From positions 186,001 to 250,000 of the forward strand of contig CAVXPU010000002.1 of assembly GCA_963763855.1 (NCBI GenBank): a stretch of DNA of 64,000 nt, in the 5' to 3' direction. A model generated the notes under the pieces. It saw only the letters and a list, made by a program, of their open reading frames with translations, made no database searches and had not been told where the DNA came from. This DNA is from JAIBCC01 sp963763855. GTDB taxonomy: Bacteria > Acidobacteriota > Blastocatellia > Pyrinomonadales > Pyrinomonadaceae. The stretch's first letter is position 1. Each line of letters opens with the position of its first letter. The translations under genes and the position numbers were made by a program. Shown here piece by piece: positions 1 through 7,679 of the stretch.

Positions 1-522
1 ATTGAGCTGCTTTTCGATTCGTTCGCGACTCGTCTTTATCGCTTTTCCCCACACAAAAGTGTAACGATTCGCATTCGCTTCCAGCTTCGTCCCGTCCAAC
101 GTTATTTCCTTCAATGACAAGACTCCTTCCTCTGCCAATAAAACGACCACTTGACTGAATATCTTCTGCAAATGCTCCTTCAAACGCTTTCCCCGAAAAT
201 CATTGATCGTGTTATGGTCAGGCTTCGCTCCGCCCGTAAGCCACATGAAATGCACGTTTTCAGTTAAAGATTGCTCAATCTTCCGCGATGAGTAAATGTT
301 GCGTAAATACCCGTAAACCAACACTTTCAACAACATCCGCGGATGTTAACTCGACGTCCCGCCGCCTTTATAACTCTGTTCCAATTCACCGATATTGATG
401 CGTTCGATAACCTCATCGACCACCCGCACCGGATGCTTCTCAGGTATCAATTCATCCAAACTCGGCGGCAACAACATCGGCTGATTCTGCACATATCGTT
501 TGAATACTGCTTTTTTGCTCAT
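1..522 (-). pseudogene. IS1182-family transposase with in-frame stop, 3' truncated by window edge
   Basis: Translated from the ATG at 522, the protein reads like the N-terminal half of an IS1182/DUF772 transposase: a basic start, the element KHPVRVVDEVIERI, then GGGTSS followed by HPRMLLKVLVYGYLRNIYSSRKIEQ, and later GGAKPDHNTINDFR and ITLDGTKLEANANRYTFVW, the region leading to the DDE core. Codon 59 (346-348) is TAA where relatives have Tyr before HPRML, so a single TAC/TAT to TAA change breaks the frame. Downstream sequence stays open in the same frame to the window edge. The copy is therefore inactive unless the stop is an assembly error. Family placement is from motif recognition. Confidence 0.75.
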
Positions 523-587
523 ATCAATATTTTAAACTAAGTTCTTTTAAAATGAAAAAGAAGCCGCCTTTTCAGACAGCCTCTTTT
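1..587 (-). mobile_element. IS1182-like insertion sequence, terminal part
   Basis: The transposase reading frame starts at 522 and runs off the left edge, so only one end of the element is present. The outer boundary probably lies near 583-590, where the minus strand reads GAGGCTGTCTGAAAAG just ahead of the transposase leader; short terminal words of this kind are common in the family. The other end and the target duplication are outside the window, so the exact boundary is an estimate. Confidence 0.6.
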
Positions 588-634
588 TTTGTCAAAGGTA
601 ACATAATTTTCAGACTTCTTCCGAATTAATTGGA

Positions 635-2533
635 TTACAATTCGGGCTGCATCATAACATCAGCTAAAGCTCTCAATCTAGCAACATCGGCGACGTTCTT
701 ATTGGTCTTTGCATTCTTTCCTAAAGATTTAGCCAAACCTTTGAGTTTTGCAGGATTCTTTGAAGTTTCTGCATTAAGAATCGCTTTTCGCATAGCCGCA
801 ATTCGGGCAACAGGTAAACCTTTCGAACGCTCCAACTGATCGAGGTAAGCCTTGGCAATTATTAACTGCTTAGACCACTCAATTTTTTCCTGAGTCTGAA
901 CATTTAGTTGTGCAATTTGGATCGTTTTTGCAGCATCAATCTCGTTTTGAGTCAGATGCTTTGTTGGAGTTAGCTCAAAAATGTCTAATCCGCGAGCAAT
1001 TTCTGATGAATAGATGCTGCCGTTATACCAATATGCCGACCACGAACCGGCGAGTATTAATGTTTTTGGATCTAACGCCCCGCGGTCGAAATAGGCAATT
1101 TCAAAAGGCTTTGCGGGGTCGGTGAAATCCATAATAGAAATTCCGCCTTGATACCACGCCTGAACTTTGATATCGCGTCCGGGAACAGGGACGAGCGAGC
1201 CATTATGTGCCACGCAATTTTCGCTGTCGCCTTGTGCGGCAGGCAATTTGTAATAATTTCCAAACGTCAATTTGTTATCTTTCAACGCAAAAATCGCGTT
1301 TGCTCCCCAAACATTCGGATCAGTCGCACGACATCTGGCACCCATTCCGCCGCCCCATTCGTCAGTAAAAACAACCTTTTTGCCATCATTTGAGAAAGAA
1401 GCCGAATGCCAATAAGCGTAATTTTTATCATTGACCGCATCTATCCGTTTCGGATTAGCCGGGTCTTTGATGTCGAGCAAAATTCCATTCCCTGAACAGG
1501 CTCCGGCAGCTAGACCGAGTTCTGAATAGACCGTTATATCATGGCATTGGTCGGTATCTTCAGACCTTGTTGGTGTGCCTTCGCTGGCACTGCCGCCGTT
1601 ATTCAAAGCATTTACTTTTCCTGTTTTTGGATCGCTGAAAATCCTTGGACTGGCGACAATTTTTGCGTCTTGTGGTGCGGCGAGCGGAACTTTTATTATA
1701 TCAATCCGAAAACGTGCCGTCTCAGGATTTTTTTCAGGCGTACCATCTGAACAGCCTGGCAATTCTTCGCCTTGACGGACGAAAGATGTTCCTGAAATGT
1801 AAACATAAACGTTGTTTGGATCTTTTGGATCCGGCACTAATGTATGAGTATGCGAACCTCGACAAGACTGTACAGCCGCAACCTGTTTCGGATTGCTGAT
1901 GTCGGAAATATCAAAAATTCTTACGCCGCGAAAACGATCTTTGTTTGCTGCGGGAAGTTGATTAGGTGCTGCGACAGGAAAGCCTTCAGCACTACAATCA
2001 AGCTTGCCGTTTGCCATTTCGACCGACATGAAAAGCAGATTTTTGTGAACGGACAAATCACCCTGTCCGCCCGGGCAGACGACTGATGTCAAAAGTTTGG
2101 TACCTGACGGATTGGAAATGTCGTAGATATTGAACCCATAGAAATTTCCCATAAAAAGTCTATCGCCCTGAAAAGCAATGTCAGAATTTGCAAAAGCAAG
2201 CGGAGCAAACGACATCTTGATCGCGGGCGGGATTGGTGCATCAGGGGCAATGCCCAACGCCTTTAACGCCTTTGCAACCATCGGGCTATCGGGATCTGTT
2301 CCAATATCAAAAGCTGCCGGCTTTTTGAGCAAACCCGCGTGCTTGATTCCCATAGCCGCTTCGCCTGCATCGTAAACTCCTGATTTCAAAGAGGTTCGAG
2401 GGTCGTTTGGGTCTGAACCTTTCATTCCGGCGGGTAATTTTGGAGCAGGTTCAAGCCCTTGTGCCAACGCTCCTGCAACCAAACCGACACATATCACACA
2501 TAAAATTGCTATCGTTATTTTTACTCGATTCAT
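635..2533 (-). CDS. secreted LVIVD-repeat beta-propeller-like protein
   Basis: A 632-residue protein with a clear Sec signal peptide (hydrophobic residues 5-24 ending ALAQG). The body contains repeats typical of LVIVD proteins, for example NIYDISNPSG, VRIFDISDISNPKQVAAV, LLDIKDPANPKRIDAV and SIMDFTDPAKPFEIAYFD, which form a propeller-like fold outside the cytoplasm. The C-terminus (about 540-632) is a charged helical tail. It overlaps the upstream DUF305 gene by 4 nt (ATGA), so the two are translationally coupled. DUF305 and LVIVD proteins often sit together; a joint role in metal or envelope biology is only inferred. No catalytic residues can be assigned. Confidence 0.8.
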   Translation of the reverse strand: MNRVKITIAILCVICVGLVAGALAQGLEPAPKLPAGMKGSDPNDPRTSLKSGVYDAGEAAMGIKHAGLLKKPAAFDIGTDPDSPMVAKALKALGIAPDAPIPPAIKMSFAPLAFANSDIAFQGDRLFMGNFYGFNIYDISNPSGTKLLTSVVCPGGQGDLSVHKNLLFMSVEMANGKLDCSAEGFPVAAPNQLPAANKDRFRGVRIFDISDISNPKQVAAVQSCRGSHTHTLVPDPKDPNNVYVYISGTSFVRQGEELPGCSDGTPEKNPETARFRIDIIKVPLAAPQDAKIVASPRIFSDPKTGKVNALNNGGSASEGTPTRSEDTDQCHDITVYSELGLAAGACSGNGILLDIKDPANPKRIDAVNDKNYAYWHSASFSNDGKKVVFTDEWGGGMGARCRATDPNVWGANAIFALKDNKLTFGNYYKLPAAQGDSENCVAHNGSLVPVPGRDIKVQAWYQGGISIMDFTDPAKPFEIAYFDRGALDPKTLILAGSWSAYWYNGSIYSSEIARGLDIFELTPTKHLTQNEIDAAKTIQIAQLNVQTQEKIEWSKQLIIAKAYLDQLERSKGLPVARIAAMRKAILNAETSKNPAKLKGLAKSLGKNAKTNKNVADVARLRALADVMMQPEL

Positions 2534-3171
2534 CGTTTCTCCTTTATACTTTTCTTGCCCAACATTTCTTGCATAATCTTAATTTCGGCACGTTGACCAC
2601 TATCAACGTCCGAAGTGAAATTAAAAACCTCAGCATCTTGCCCTGTACCAGCCGTCTCAAAAAGGTCTTTGACCATGACCAAAGCACCTTCGTGATGCTG
2701 AATCATTCCCTTCAAAAATAATTTGTCGAATTCTGACCCTTTGGCGTTCTTTAGTTTTTCCATTTGTTTTGGAGTCAGCATTCCCGGCATTAAATGATTC
2801 ATTCCATCCATACCAGACATTTCTTTCATCTGCATTTCGGTATTTTCGCCTCTTAAAGTCAACCAACGTTTCATAAAATTGATTTCGTCCGATTGCGATT
2901 GGCTAATCTTGGCTCCAAGTTTTCTGACATCTTTGTTGTTTGTACGTTCTTCAATCATCGCCGTCATCTCAACCGCCTGTGCATGGTGCATGATCATTCC
3001 TTGCATAAATTCGACATCCTTGGCAGAACTCGGCGGCAGCTTCGCAGTCGTGTTTGAGGGCAGAATTTTAGTCGGCTGTCCCGGAGCTCCGGGCTGAACG
3101 ATAACGGGCTGCTGGGCGGACACTAACAACACGGAAAAACAAACAAAAATTGTAGCGATGATTAATTTCAT
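2530..3171 (-). CDS. DUF305 family secreted protein
   Basis: A 213-residue protein with a signal peptide (residues 1-19, ending VSAQQ). It has the two DUF305 repeats with their hallmark motifs: FMQGMIMHHAQAVEMTAM near residue 55 and FLKGMIQHHEGALVMVKDL near residue 155. The paired HH motifs and surrounding Met residues suggest metal (copper) contact, as proposed for this ferritin-like fold; that is family knowledge and not proof. It sits in the middle of a minus-strand operon, followed with a 4-nt overlap by the LVIVD gene and preceded by the frameshifted small secreted protein. Confidence 0.85.
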   Translation of the reverse strand: MKLIIATIFVCFSVLLVSAQQPVIVQPGAPGQPTKILPSNTTAKLPPSSAKDVEFMQGMIMHHAQAVEMTAMIEERTNNKDVRKLGAKISQSQSDEINFMKRWLTLRGENTEMQMKEMSGMDGMNHLMPGMLTPKQMEKLKNAKGSEFDKLFLKGMIQHHEGALVMVKDLFETAGTGQDAEVFNFTSDVDSGQRAEIKIMQEMLGKKSIKEKR

Positions 3172-3272
3172 ATCATTATAACTTGCGGCATTTCGTGTAA
3201 GGTTTAGTTAATGGTACTAATTTTCCTTTATCCAAGGGAACAAGTTTTTTTCCGTCAAAAACAAACGAACGC

Positions 3273-3722
3273 TCACGGCATCCGCGTTCTTTTCCGTCTT
3301 TTTCCAATTAAAACCGAGCAATCAGCAATTTGCTGTCTTCTCTCGTAAAACAAATCGCTGGTGTAACCAAATCCGTCTGGCGTTTTTTTCGCTTCGTCTC
3401 CGTAACCAAAACGACCCAAATCGTCCAAATCTTTCCCGATTGATAATTCAGTTAATACCCAATATAGACAACTAGTTCCGCAACTGTGATAGGTGATGTA
3501 ATATTTCCCTGCAAAATTGACTTGCGGGGCACCGTCCGCATAAATTTTACCCAATTCGTCTTCCCATTCTGTGTCGCTAATGCGTTTAGCCCATTTGGGA
3601 TTTTTGATTTTTCCTTTGTAGACCGAAACCTTAAAGTCACTAAATTGCGGCTTTGCCTTTTGTTGAGCAGAAATTGCCAACGCTGAAAAACAAATTAAAA
3701 TTGTTGTGATTATTATTTTCAT
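3273..3722 (-). CDS. small secreted hypothetical protein, C-terminus apparently frameshifted
   Basis: A 149-residue ORF with a signal peptide (residues 1-19, ending ISAQQ) and a conserved-looking core (VNFAGKYYITYHSCGTSC, then FGYGDEAKKTP). The last residues, after about ADCSVLIGK, are an Arg/Lys string unlike the rest. In an adjacent frame the sequence continues convincingly with GCRERSFVFDGKKLVPL and a further stretch to a TAA at 3176-3178, directly before the DUF305 start at 3171. The break is near 3310-3320 at a short A-run, so either the gene is a recent pseudogene or there is a sequencing indel. The start overlaps the upstream glycosylase gene by 4 nt. Function unknown. Confidence 0.6.
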   Translation of the reverse strand: MKIIITTILICFSALAISAQQKAKPQFSDFKVSVYKGKIKNPKWAKRISDTEWEDELGKIYADGAPQVNFAGKYYITYHSCGTSCLYWVLTELSIGKDLDDLGRFGYGDEAKKTPDGFGYTSDLFYERRQQIADCSVLIGKRRKRTRMP

Positions 3723-4420
3723 ACCTGTTTTTTATTCAAAAGCCTATCCTGAACCTTCTTATTCCGCAATTCCCGCAAAGCGTCCGCCGCTATCCAGCGA
3801 GCCGATTTCGTATTTTGTGCCTGAATTCGTAACGCAGATTCAATTGCGAATTTGTTCAGATAAACACTACGTTTACCGATTTGCCTTAACGACCAGTTTA
3901 CAGCTTTCTTGATGAAATTACGTTCGTCGTCGGCTTTTTGTTCAAGAATTGGTAGGAATTTTGCAATTTTTTCATCATCGGCTTTTTTATCGTGAACGGA
4001 GAGCCACGCGATCAGGCAAATTCCCGCACGTTTGATAAATTCTTCATCGCTGTCAGACCATTCAAAAACCTTTTCATAAGCGAAAGTTGTCTTACAAAAA
4101 AGATGCCCACAAGTGCCGTCGCAAATCGCCCAATTATCAAAATCTTTCACCCACGAATCCATCTGATTTTCAGTTACGTCTTTTGGATTTTCGATCAAAT
4201 ACGCGATTGCTCGTGCTTCATGAATTCCCGTTTCCCAAAGCTCTAAAGCTAACGAGTGTCGATCTTTAGTTTGTTTTTTAATTTCTTTGGCGAGAACTTT
4301 GAGATTTGGTGCAGAAACACCGAGAGCCTTTTTTGTTTTGATTGCAAAACGAGCCATTCCCGCGACATTTTCAGGACTTCCGAGTGATTCGAGTTTTTTG
4401 ATTATTTCTTCAATGTTCAT
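3719..4420 (-). CDS. DNA alkylation repair protein, AlkD-like HEAT-repeat glycosylase
   Basis: A 233-residue all-helical protein matching the AlkC/AlkD superfamily: N-terminal MARFAIKTKKALGVSAPNLK, the segment ELWETGIHEARAIAYLIENP, DNWAICDGTCGHLF near residue 95, and FIKKAVNWSLRQIGKR near residue 170. These enzymes excise N3- and N7-alkylated purines by packing HEAT-like repeats around the duplex. The central WD-x-CD element resembles the catalytic Asp/Trp region. It is the first gene of the operon that continues into the secreted-protein genes. No specific symbol is claimed because alkD paralogues are common. Confidence 0.8.
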   Translation of the reverse strand: MNIEEIIKKLESLGSPENVAGMARFAIKTKKALGVSAPNLKVLAKEIKKQTKDRHSLALELWETGIHEARAIAYLIENPKDVTENQMDSWVKDFDNWAICDGTCGHLFCKTTFAYEKVFEWSDSDEEFIKRAGICLIAWLSVHDKKADDEKIAKFLPILEQKADDERNFIKKAVNWSLRQIGKRSVYLNKFAIESALRIQAQNTKSARWIAADALRELRNKKVQDRLLNKKQV

Positions 4421-4437
4421 TTAAAAACCACCAATCT

Positions 4438-4507
4438 GTTTAGAGGCGTGTCTCTGACCGCCGTTTCTCGAATATCGACGGCGGCGGTCAAAGACACGCC
4501 TCTAAAC
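4438..4507. repeat. long intergenic palindrome (26-bp arms)
   Basis: Arms 4438-4463 and 4482-4507 are inverted copies with one mismatch, around an 18-nt loop. The arms are GC-richer than their surroundings and contain AGAGGCGTGTCT. It lies between purE and the AlkD-like gene and has no T-tract, so it is more like a REP/MITE-type palindrome than a plain terminator. Confidence 0.8.
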
Positions 4508-4516
4508 GACGTAAAT

Positions 4517-5008
4517 TTATTCCAAATCGGCATCTAAAACCGTCCCCGTCTGCTTAGCTCTAAATTCCCTCAATTTCTCACGCAAATCTTTCCGCGAATT
4601 CGACAAAATCGAAATCGCCAAAAGTGCTGCATTTTTCGCACCTGCTTCGCCGATCGCCATTGTCCCGACCGGAATTCCCGCAGGCATTTGGACGATGGAA
4701 AGCAATGAATCCATTCCACTTAACGCCTTGCTTTGAACCGGAACGCCAAGCACAGGCACGCACGTTTGCGAAGCACACATTCCGGGCAAATGTGCAGCAC
4801 CGCCTGCACCTGCGATGATAACTTCGATTCCGCGACCTTCGGCAGTTTTGGCAAATTCAAACAACAAATCAGGCGTCCGATGTGCGGAAACGATCTTACA
4901 TTCGTGCGGAACACCGAAATCCGTGAGAATATTCGACGCATTTTTCATCGTTTCCCAATCAGATTTGCTGCCCATAATTATTGATACTATTGGGTTTTCA
5001 GTATTCAT
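4517..5008 (-). CDS. purE: N5-carboxyaminoimidazole ribonucleotide mutase PurE
   Basis: Interconverts N5-CAIR and CAIR in de novo purine synthesis in the cytoplasm. The protein starts with MNTENPIVSIIMGSKSDW, the class I PurE SDW motif, and carries SAHRTPD and the GGAAHLPGM loop, followed by GVPVQSKALSGMDSLLSIVQMP. About 163 residues, the usual length. The ATG at 5008 is chosen over an upstream in-frame TTG because GGAG sits 8-9 nt before it and the shorter start matches the family. The preceding gene ends at 5011, so translation is coupled. No purK is visible in the window. Confidence 0.95.
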   Translation of the reverse strand: MNTENPIVSIIMGSKSDWETMKNASNILTDFGVPHECKIVSAHRTPDLLFEFAKTAEGRGIEVIIAGAGGAAHLPGMCASQTCVPVLGVPVQSKALSGMDSLLSIVQMPAGIPVGTMAIGEAGAKNAALLAISILSNSRKDLREKLREFRAKQTGTVLDADLE

Positions 5009-5010
5009 AT

Positions 5011-5349
5011 CTATCTCCAAAGTAACAGAATTGCGACCACAGTTTCAAAAAGAACGCCGCCAAAATTTAGTTTGTGATATTCCTTATCAACCAAAATGCC
5101 TAAAATTCGTGCGACCGCCGCTAATGCCCAACCAATTCCAACAGCTGTAAAAACATTTGGATCCTGAAAATACAATGCCGAAGCCCCAACACCGAGAAAA
5201 ACTCCGCCATAAGTTGCTCTAATTTCAGACTTTCCACGCCCTTCGTCAGGAATTATTCCGACGAATTTTGCTATCAGATCGGGAAAAAAGAAGCCTACTA
5301 TGCCAAGCACCACAAAAACTGCTGCCCCGATTGAATTGATAATATTCAT
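5011..5349 (-). CDS. small membrane protein, DUF4345-like
   Basis: A 112-residue protein with about four hydrophobic segments (roughly 5-25, 48-62, 66-85, 97-111). The segment EIRATYGGVFLGVGAS resembles the conserved core of DUF4345 proteins, small integral membrane proteins of unknown role. It lies between purE (2-nt gap) and the zinc-ribbon-like gene (4-nt overlap at the start), so all three are probably cotranscribed. Function not known. Confidence 0.65.
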   Translation of the reverse strand: MNIINSIGAAVFVVLGIVGFFFPDLIAKFVGIIPDEGRGKSEIRATYGGVFLGVGASALYFQDPNVFTAVGIGWALAAVARILGILVDKEYHKLNFGGVLFETVVAILLLWR

Positions 5350-5618
5350 TTCACAACCTCAACCACAATTCCGCCAAAACGATGTTCATTGGCGTAGCAT
5401 CTTACGCTGTCAATATAGCAGATATGCTTATCGTAGCGTTCGTTTGTTCCACGGTAAAATGCCAAAAATCCACCGGACTCGCTTTCATTGGTAAAGACCA
5501 ACCGGCGACCGTATGCATCCGACGCTTTACTAACACATCTTTCGCAAACTTGATTTGGATAGCGTTCCCAATGATAAACTTTCTCGGCACAAATCGGGCA
5601 ATCGTGCGTTTCTTGCAT
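5346..5618 (-). CDS. small zinc-ribbon-like protein of unknown function
   Basis: A 90-residue soluble protein starting with HDCPICAEKVYHWERYPNQV and then CERC, giving two CxxC pairs about 17 residues apart, a plausible zinc ribbon. The remainder (residues 35-90) is a compact beta-rich stretch with two more cysteines (ICYID, VRCYANEH). It overlaps the next gene by 4 nt. It is probably an intracellular metal-binding or partner protein; nothing in the sequence fixes the function. Confidence 0.55.
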   Translation of the reverse strand: MQETHDCPICAEKVYHWERYPNQVCERCVSKASDAYGRRLVFTNESESGGFLAFYRGTNERYDKHICYIDSVRCYANEHRFGGIVVEVVK

Positions 5619-5709
5619 TTGAATGATAGTTTGCCACGAGTTTTACCAAACGCAAAAAAGGATGAAGCCGAAACCTCATCCAATCTTGCAAATAAACTGA
5701 AAAATAACT

Positions 5710-6252
5710 TTAGCCGATAAACATTTCATCATCGTTGTAAACGCGGTCAAGCTGATGTTTGGGCGAAGGAGCAAATAAAACTTCCAAGCCTTTTCGCAAA
5801 CCCGCCATTACCGCCGCAATTTCGCGGGCAGGCTCTACTACTTTTGCCTGTATGAAATCTGTGGTTGTAATCACTTGATTTTGTGTTCGATCGATTGTTC
5901 TGCTGACGAGTTCGACTTTATCTCTCGCGACAATTGCAGTTTGTCCGACCAAAGCTTTTAATTCGACGACCTCTTCTTTTATTAATCCAACTGATTCAGA
6001 AAGGTGTTTTGTAGCCATAGAAATATGACCCGAAACTTCTGTAAATTGAACAGCAATCGCCTGACCTTGTTCGCCAATCAAATTAACTTTTGTTAGCAGA
6101 GGATTTACCTGATCTTCCAAACGATTAACCGTTTGCACCACTTTGCGGACAATCACCGCAATGGCAACCAAAGCAATCGCCATTGCAATAAAACAAATAG
6201 CGATAACAATTGAAGCAATCATTATCCAAAAAAGAGGTTCACTAGGGTTCAT
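5710..6252 (-). CDS. DUF948-like membrane-anchored coiled-coil protein
   Basis: A 180-residue protein with one N-terminal transmembrane helix (residues 9-35) followed by a long heptad-rich helical region (VNRLEDQVNPLL, HLSESVGLIKEEVVELKALV, VSRTIDRTQNQV). This matches the DUF948 layout: a membrane anchor and a cytoplasmic or periplasmic helical rod. It lies 6 nt downstream of the YtxH-domain gene; DUF948 and YtxH proteins commonly travel together as envelope or general stress proteins. Role unproven. Confidence 0.7.
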   Translation of the reverse strand: MNPSEPLFWIMIASIVIAICFIAMAIALVAIAVIVRKVVQTVNRLEDQVNPLLTKVNLIGEQGQAIAVQFTEVSGHISMATKHLSESVGLIKEEVVELKALVGQTAIVARDKVELVSRTIDRTQNQVITTTDFIQAKVVEPAREIAAVMAGLRKGLEVLFAPSPKHQLDRVYNDDEMFIG

Positions 6253-6258
6253 ATCGTT

Positions 6259-6741
6259 TTATTTTTTATCTTCTTTCGGCAGCTCGAGAATGCCATCTTT
6301 TGGATACGTTGGACGACCTTCGGTTATCGCAGAAGTTTCAGTGCGTCTTTTTTCATCAAAATAAGCATCCTTTCCGGCTTCAATTGCCGCTGAAATCGGA
6401 TTGGTTGTGCGTGCTGCCGCACTTTTAGCCTTTTCGCCAATTTCTTCGGCTTTATCTTTCGCTATTTCAGCAATTTCAGAAGCTTTTTCTTGAGCGGTTT
6501 GATAAAACTCAGTAGCTTTTTCTCTGGAAACTTCGTAATATTCGCCTGCTCTTTCTTGCAGTTGAGCAGCCGTTTCCTTGCCTTTTTCCAAGCCTTTACG
6601 AGTTGCATCCGCAATATCTTCGCGAAGTTCTTGTCCCGATTTCGGGGCAAAAAGCAATGCTAAAATCGCTCCAATTCCGCCGCCGATAAGCAAATAAGTC
6701 AATTTAGTGCTGGCACTACCATCTTCTCTTTCGTATCTCAT
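6259..6741 (-). CDS. YtxH domain-containing protein
   Basis: A 160-residue protein with the YtxH signature at the N-terminus: one glycine-rich transmembrane segment (about 12-30) leading directly into LLFAPKSGQELREDI. The middle (residues 40-115) is an Ala/Glu/Lys-rich amphipathic helix resembling LEA/apolipoprotein-like repeats. It is the first gene of the YtxH-DUF948 pair. Family members are induced by general stress in Firmicutes; that regulation cannot be read from this sequence. Confidence 0.8.
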   Translation of the reverse strand: MRYEREDGSASTKLTYLLIGGGIGAILALLFAPKSGQELREDIADATRKGLEKGKETAAQLQERAGEYYEVSREKATEFYQTAQEKASEIAEIAKDKAEEIGEKAKSAAARTTNPISAAIEAGKDAYFDEKRRTETSAITEGRPTYPKDGILELPKEDKK

Positions 6742-6824
6742 AATTTTCCTCTCTTTATAAAAGCTTTGTCTAAACTATAACAAAATTTTGCGTTGATTAA
6801 AAATAAATTTACAAATATCCGTTT

Positions 6825-7670
6825 CTACTTCACTTTCGCCCGTACCATTCGCGGAATTCCTTGTAAATCAGGCAAAATTTGGATAGTTTGCCAAATTTCA
6901 TTCGCAAACATTTTCTCAACCCTTTCAGCTTGCCCAAATCCGATCTCCATTAATAAAAAACCGGATTTTTCCAAAAATTGTGGCGACTGATCAACTATCT
7001 TTTCAATAATTGAGAAACCATCGTCGCCGTCCGTCAAAGCATTTAACGGCTCGAAATCGCGAATTTCCGGCTGAAGATTAGCAATCGCTTTGTTTGGAAT
7101 ATATGGCGGATTTGAAACAATCAAAGGAAACTTTTCGCGTTTCAAATTTTCGAAAACGTTAGAAATTTTAAGCTCAAGTCTATTTAAGACACCATGCCGG
7201 CGAGCATTTCGCCCGGCAATCTGCAATGCCTTTTCTGAAATATCCAAACCAATTGCAGCCGCATTTTCAACTTCATGAAGAATCGAAACTGAAATGCAGC
7301 CCGAACCGATTCCAACTTCGCAAAACTTTTTATCTTCCCGTTTTCGCAGAATTTCAATCGCGTTTTCGACGATTAACTCGGTTTCGGGTCGAGGAATCAG
7401 CACATCTTTATTTACTTCGAAATCGAGTCTGTAAAATTCTTGAATGCCCGTAATATGTTGAAAAGGCTCGTGTTTAGAACGTCGCTCAAGAATTTTATGA
7501 AAATTGTTTTCCTCTGAGTCAGTTAAAACATATTCCGGATGGGCGATGAGAAAAACTTTATCTTTTTGCAGGGCAAAAGCTAACAATGAAGCGGCTTCAA
7601 AGCGTGAATCGGAAACATGATTTTTGCTTAAAATTTCAGTAGCTAATCTGAGGTTATCGCTGATGTTCAC
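6825..7670 (-). CDS. prmC: peptide chain release factor N5-glutamine methyltransferase
   Basis: Methylates the glutamine of the GGQ motif in release factors RF1/RF2 using SAM. The 281-residue protein has an N-terminal helical substrate-binding domain, VLIPRPETE near residue 90 (a family hallmark), the SAM-binding loop VGIGSGCIS at 119-127, LDISEKAL, and the catalytic NPPY at 187-190. Length and motif order are normal. prfA is not adjacent here; the glycosylphosphotransferase gene lies 10 nt upstream of its start, so both may be transcribed together. Confidence 0.93.
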   Translation of the reverse strand: MNISDNLRLATEILSKNHVSDSRFEAASLLAFALQKDKVFLIAHPEYVLTDSEENNFHKILERRSKHEPFQHITGIQEFYRLDFEVNKDVLIPRPETELIVENAIEILRKREDKKFCEVGIGSGCISVSILHEVENAAAIGLDISEKALQIAGRNARRHGVLNRLELKISNVFENLKREKFPLIVSNPPYIPNKAIANLQPEIRDFEPLNALTDGDDGFSIIEKIVDQSPQFLEKSGFLLMEIGFGQAERVEKMFANEIWQTIQILPDLQGIPRMVRAKVK

Positions 7671-7679
7671 AATAGAAAT

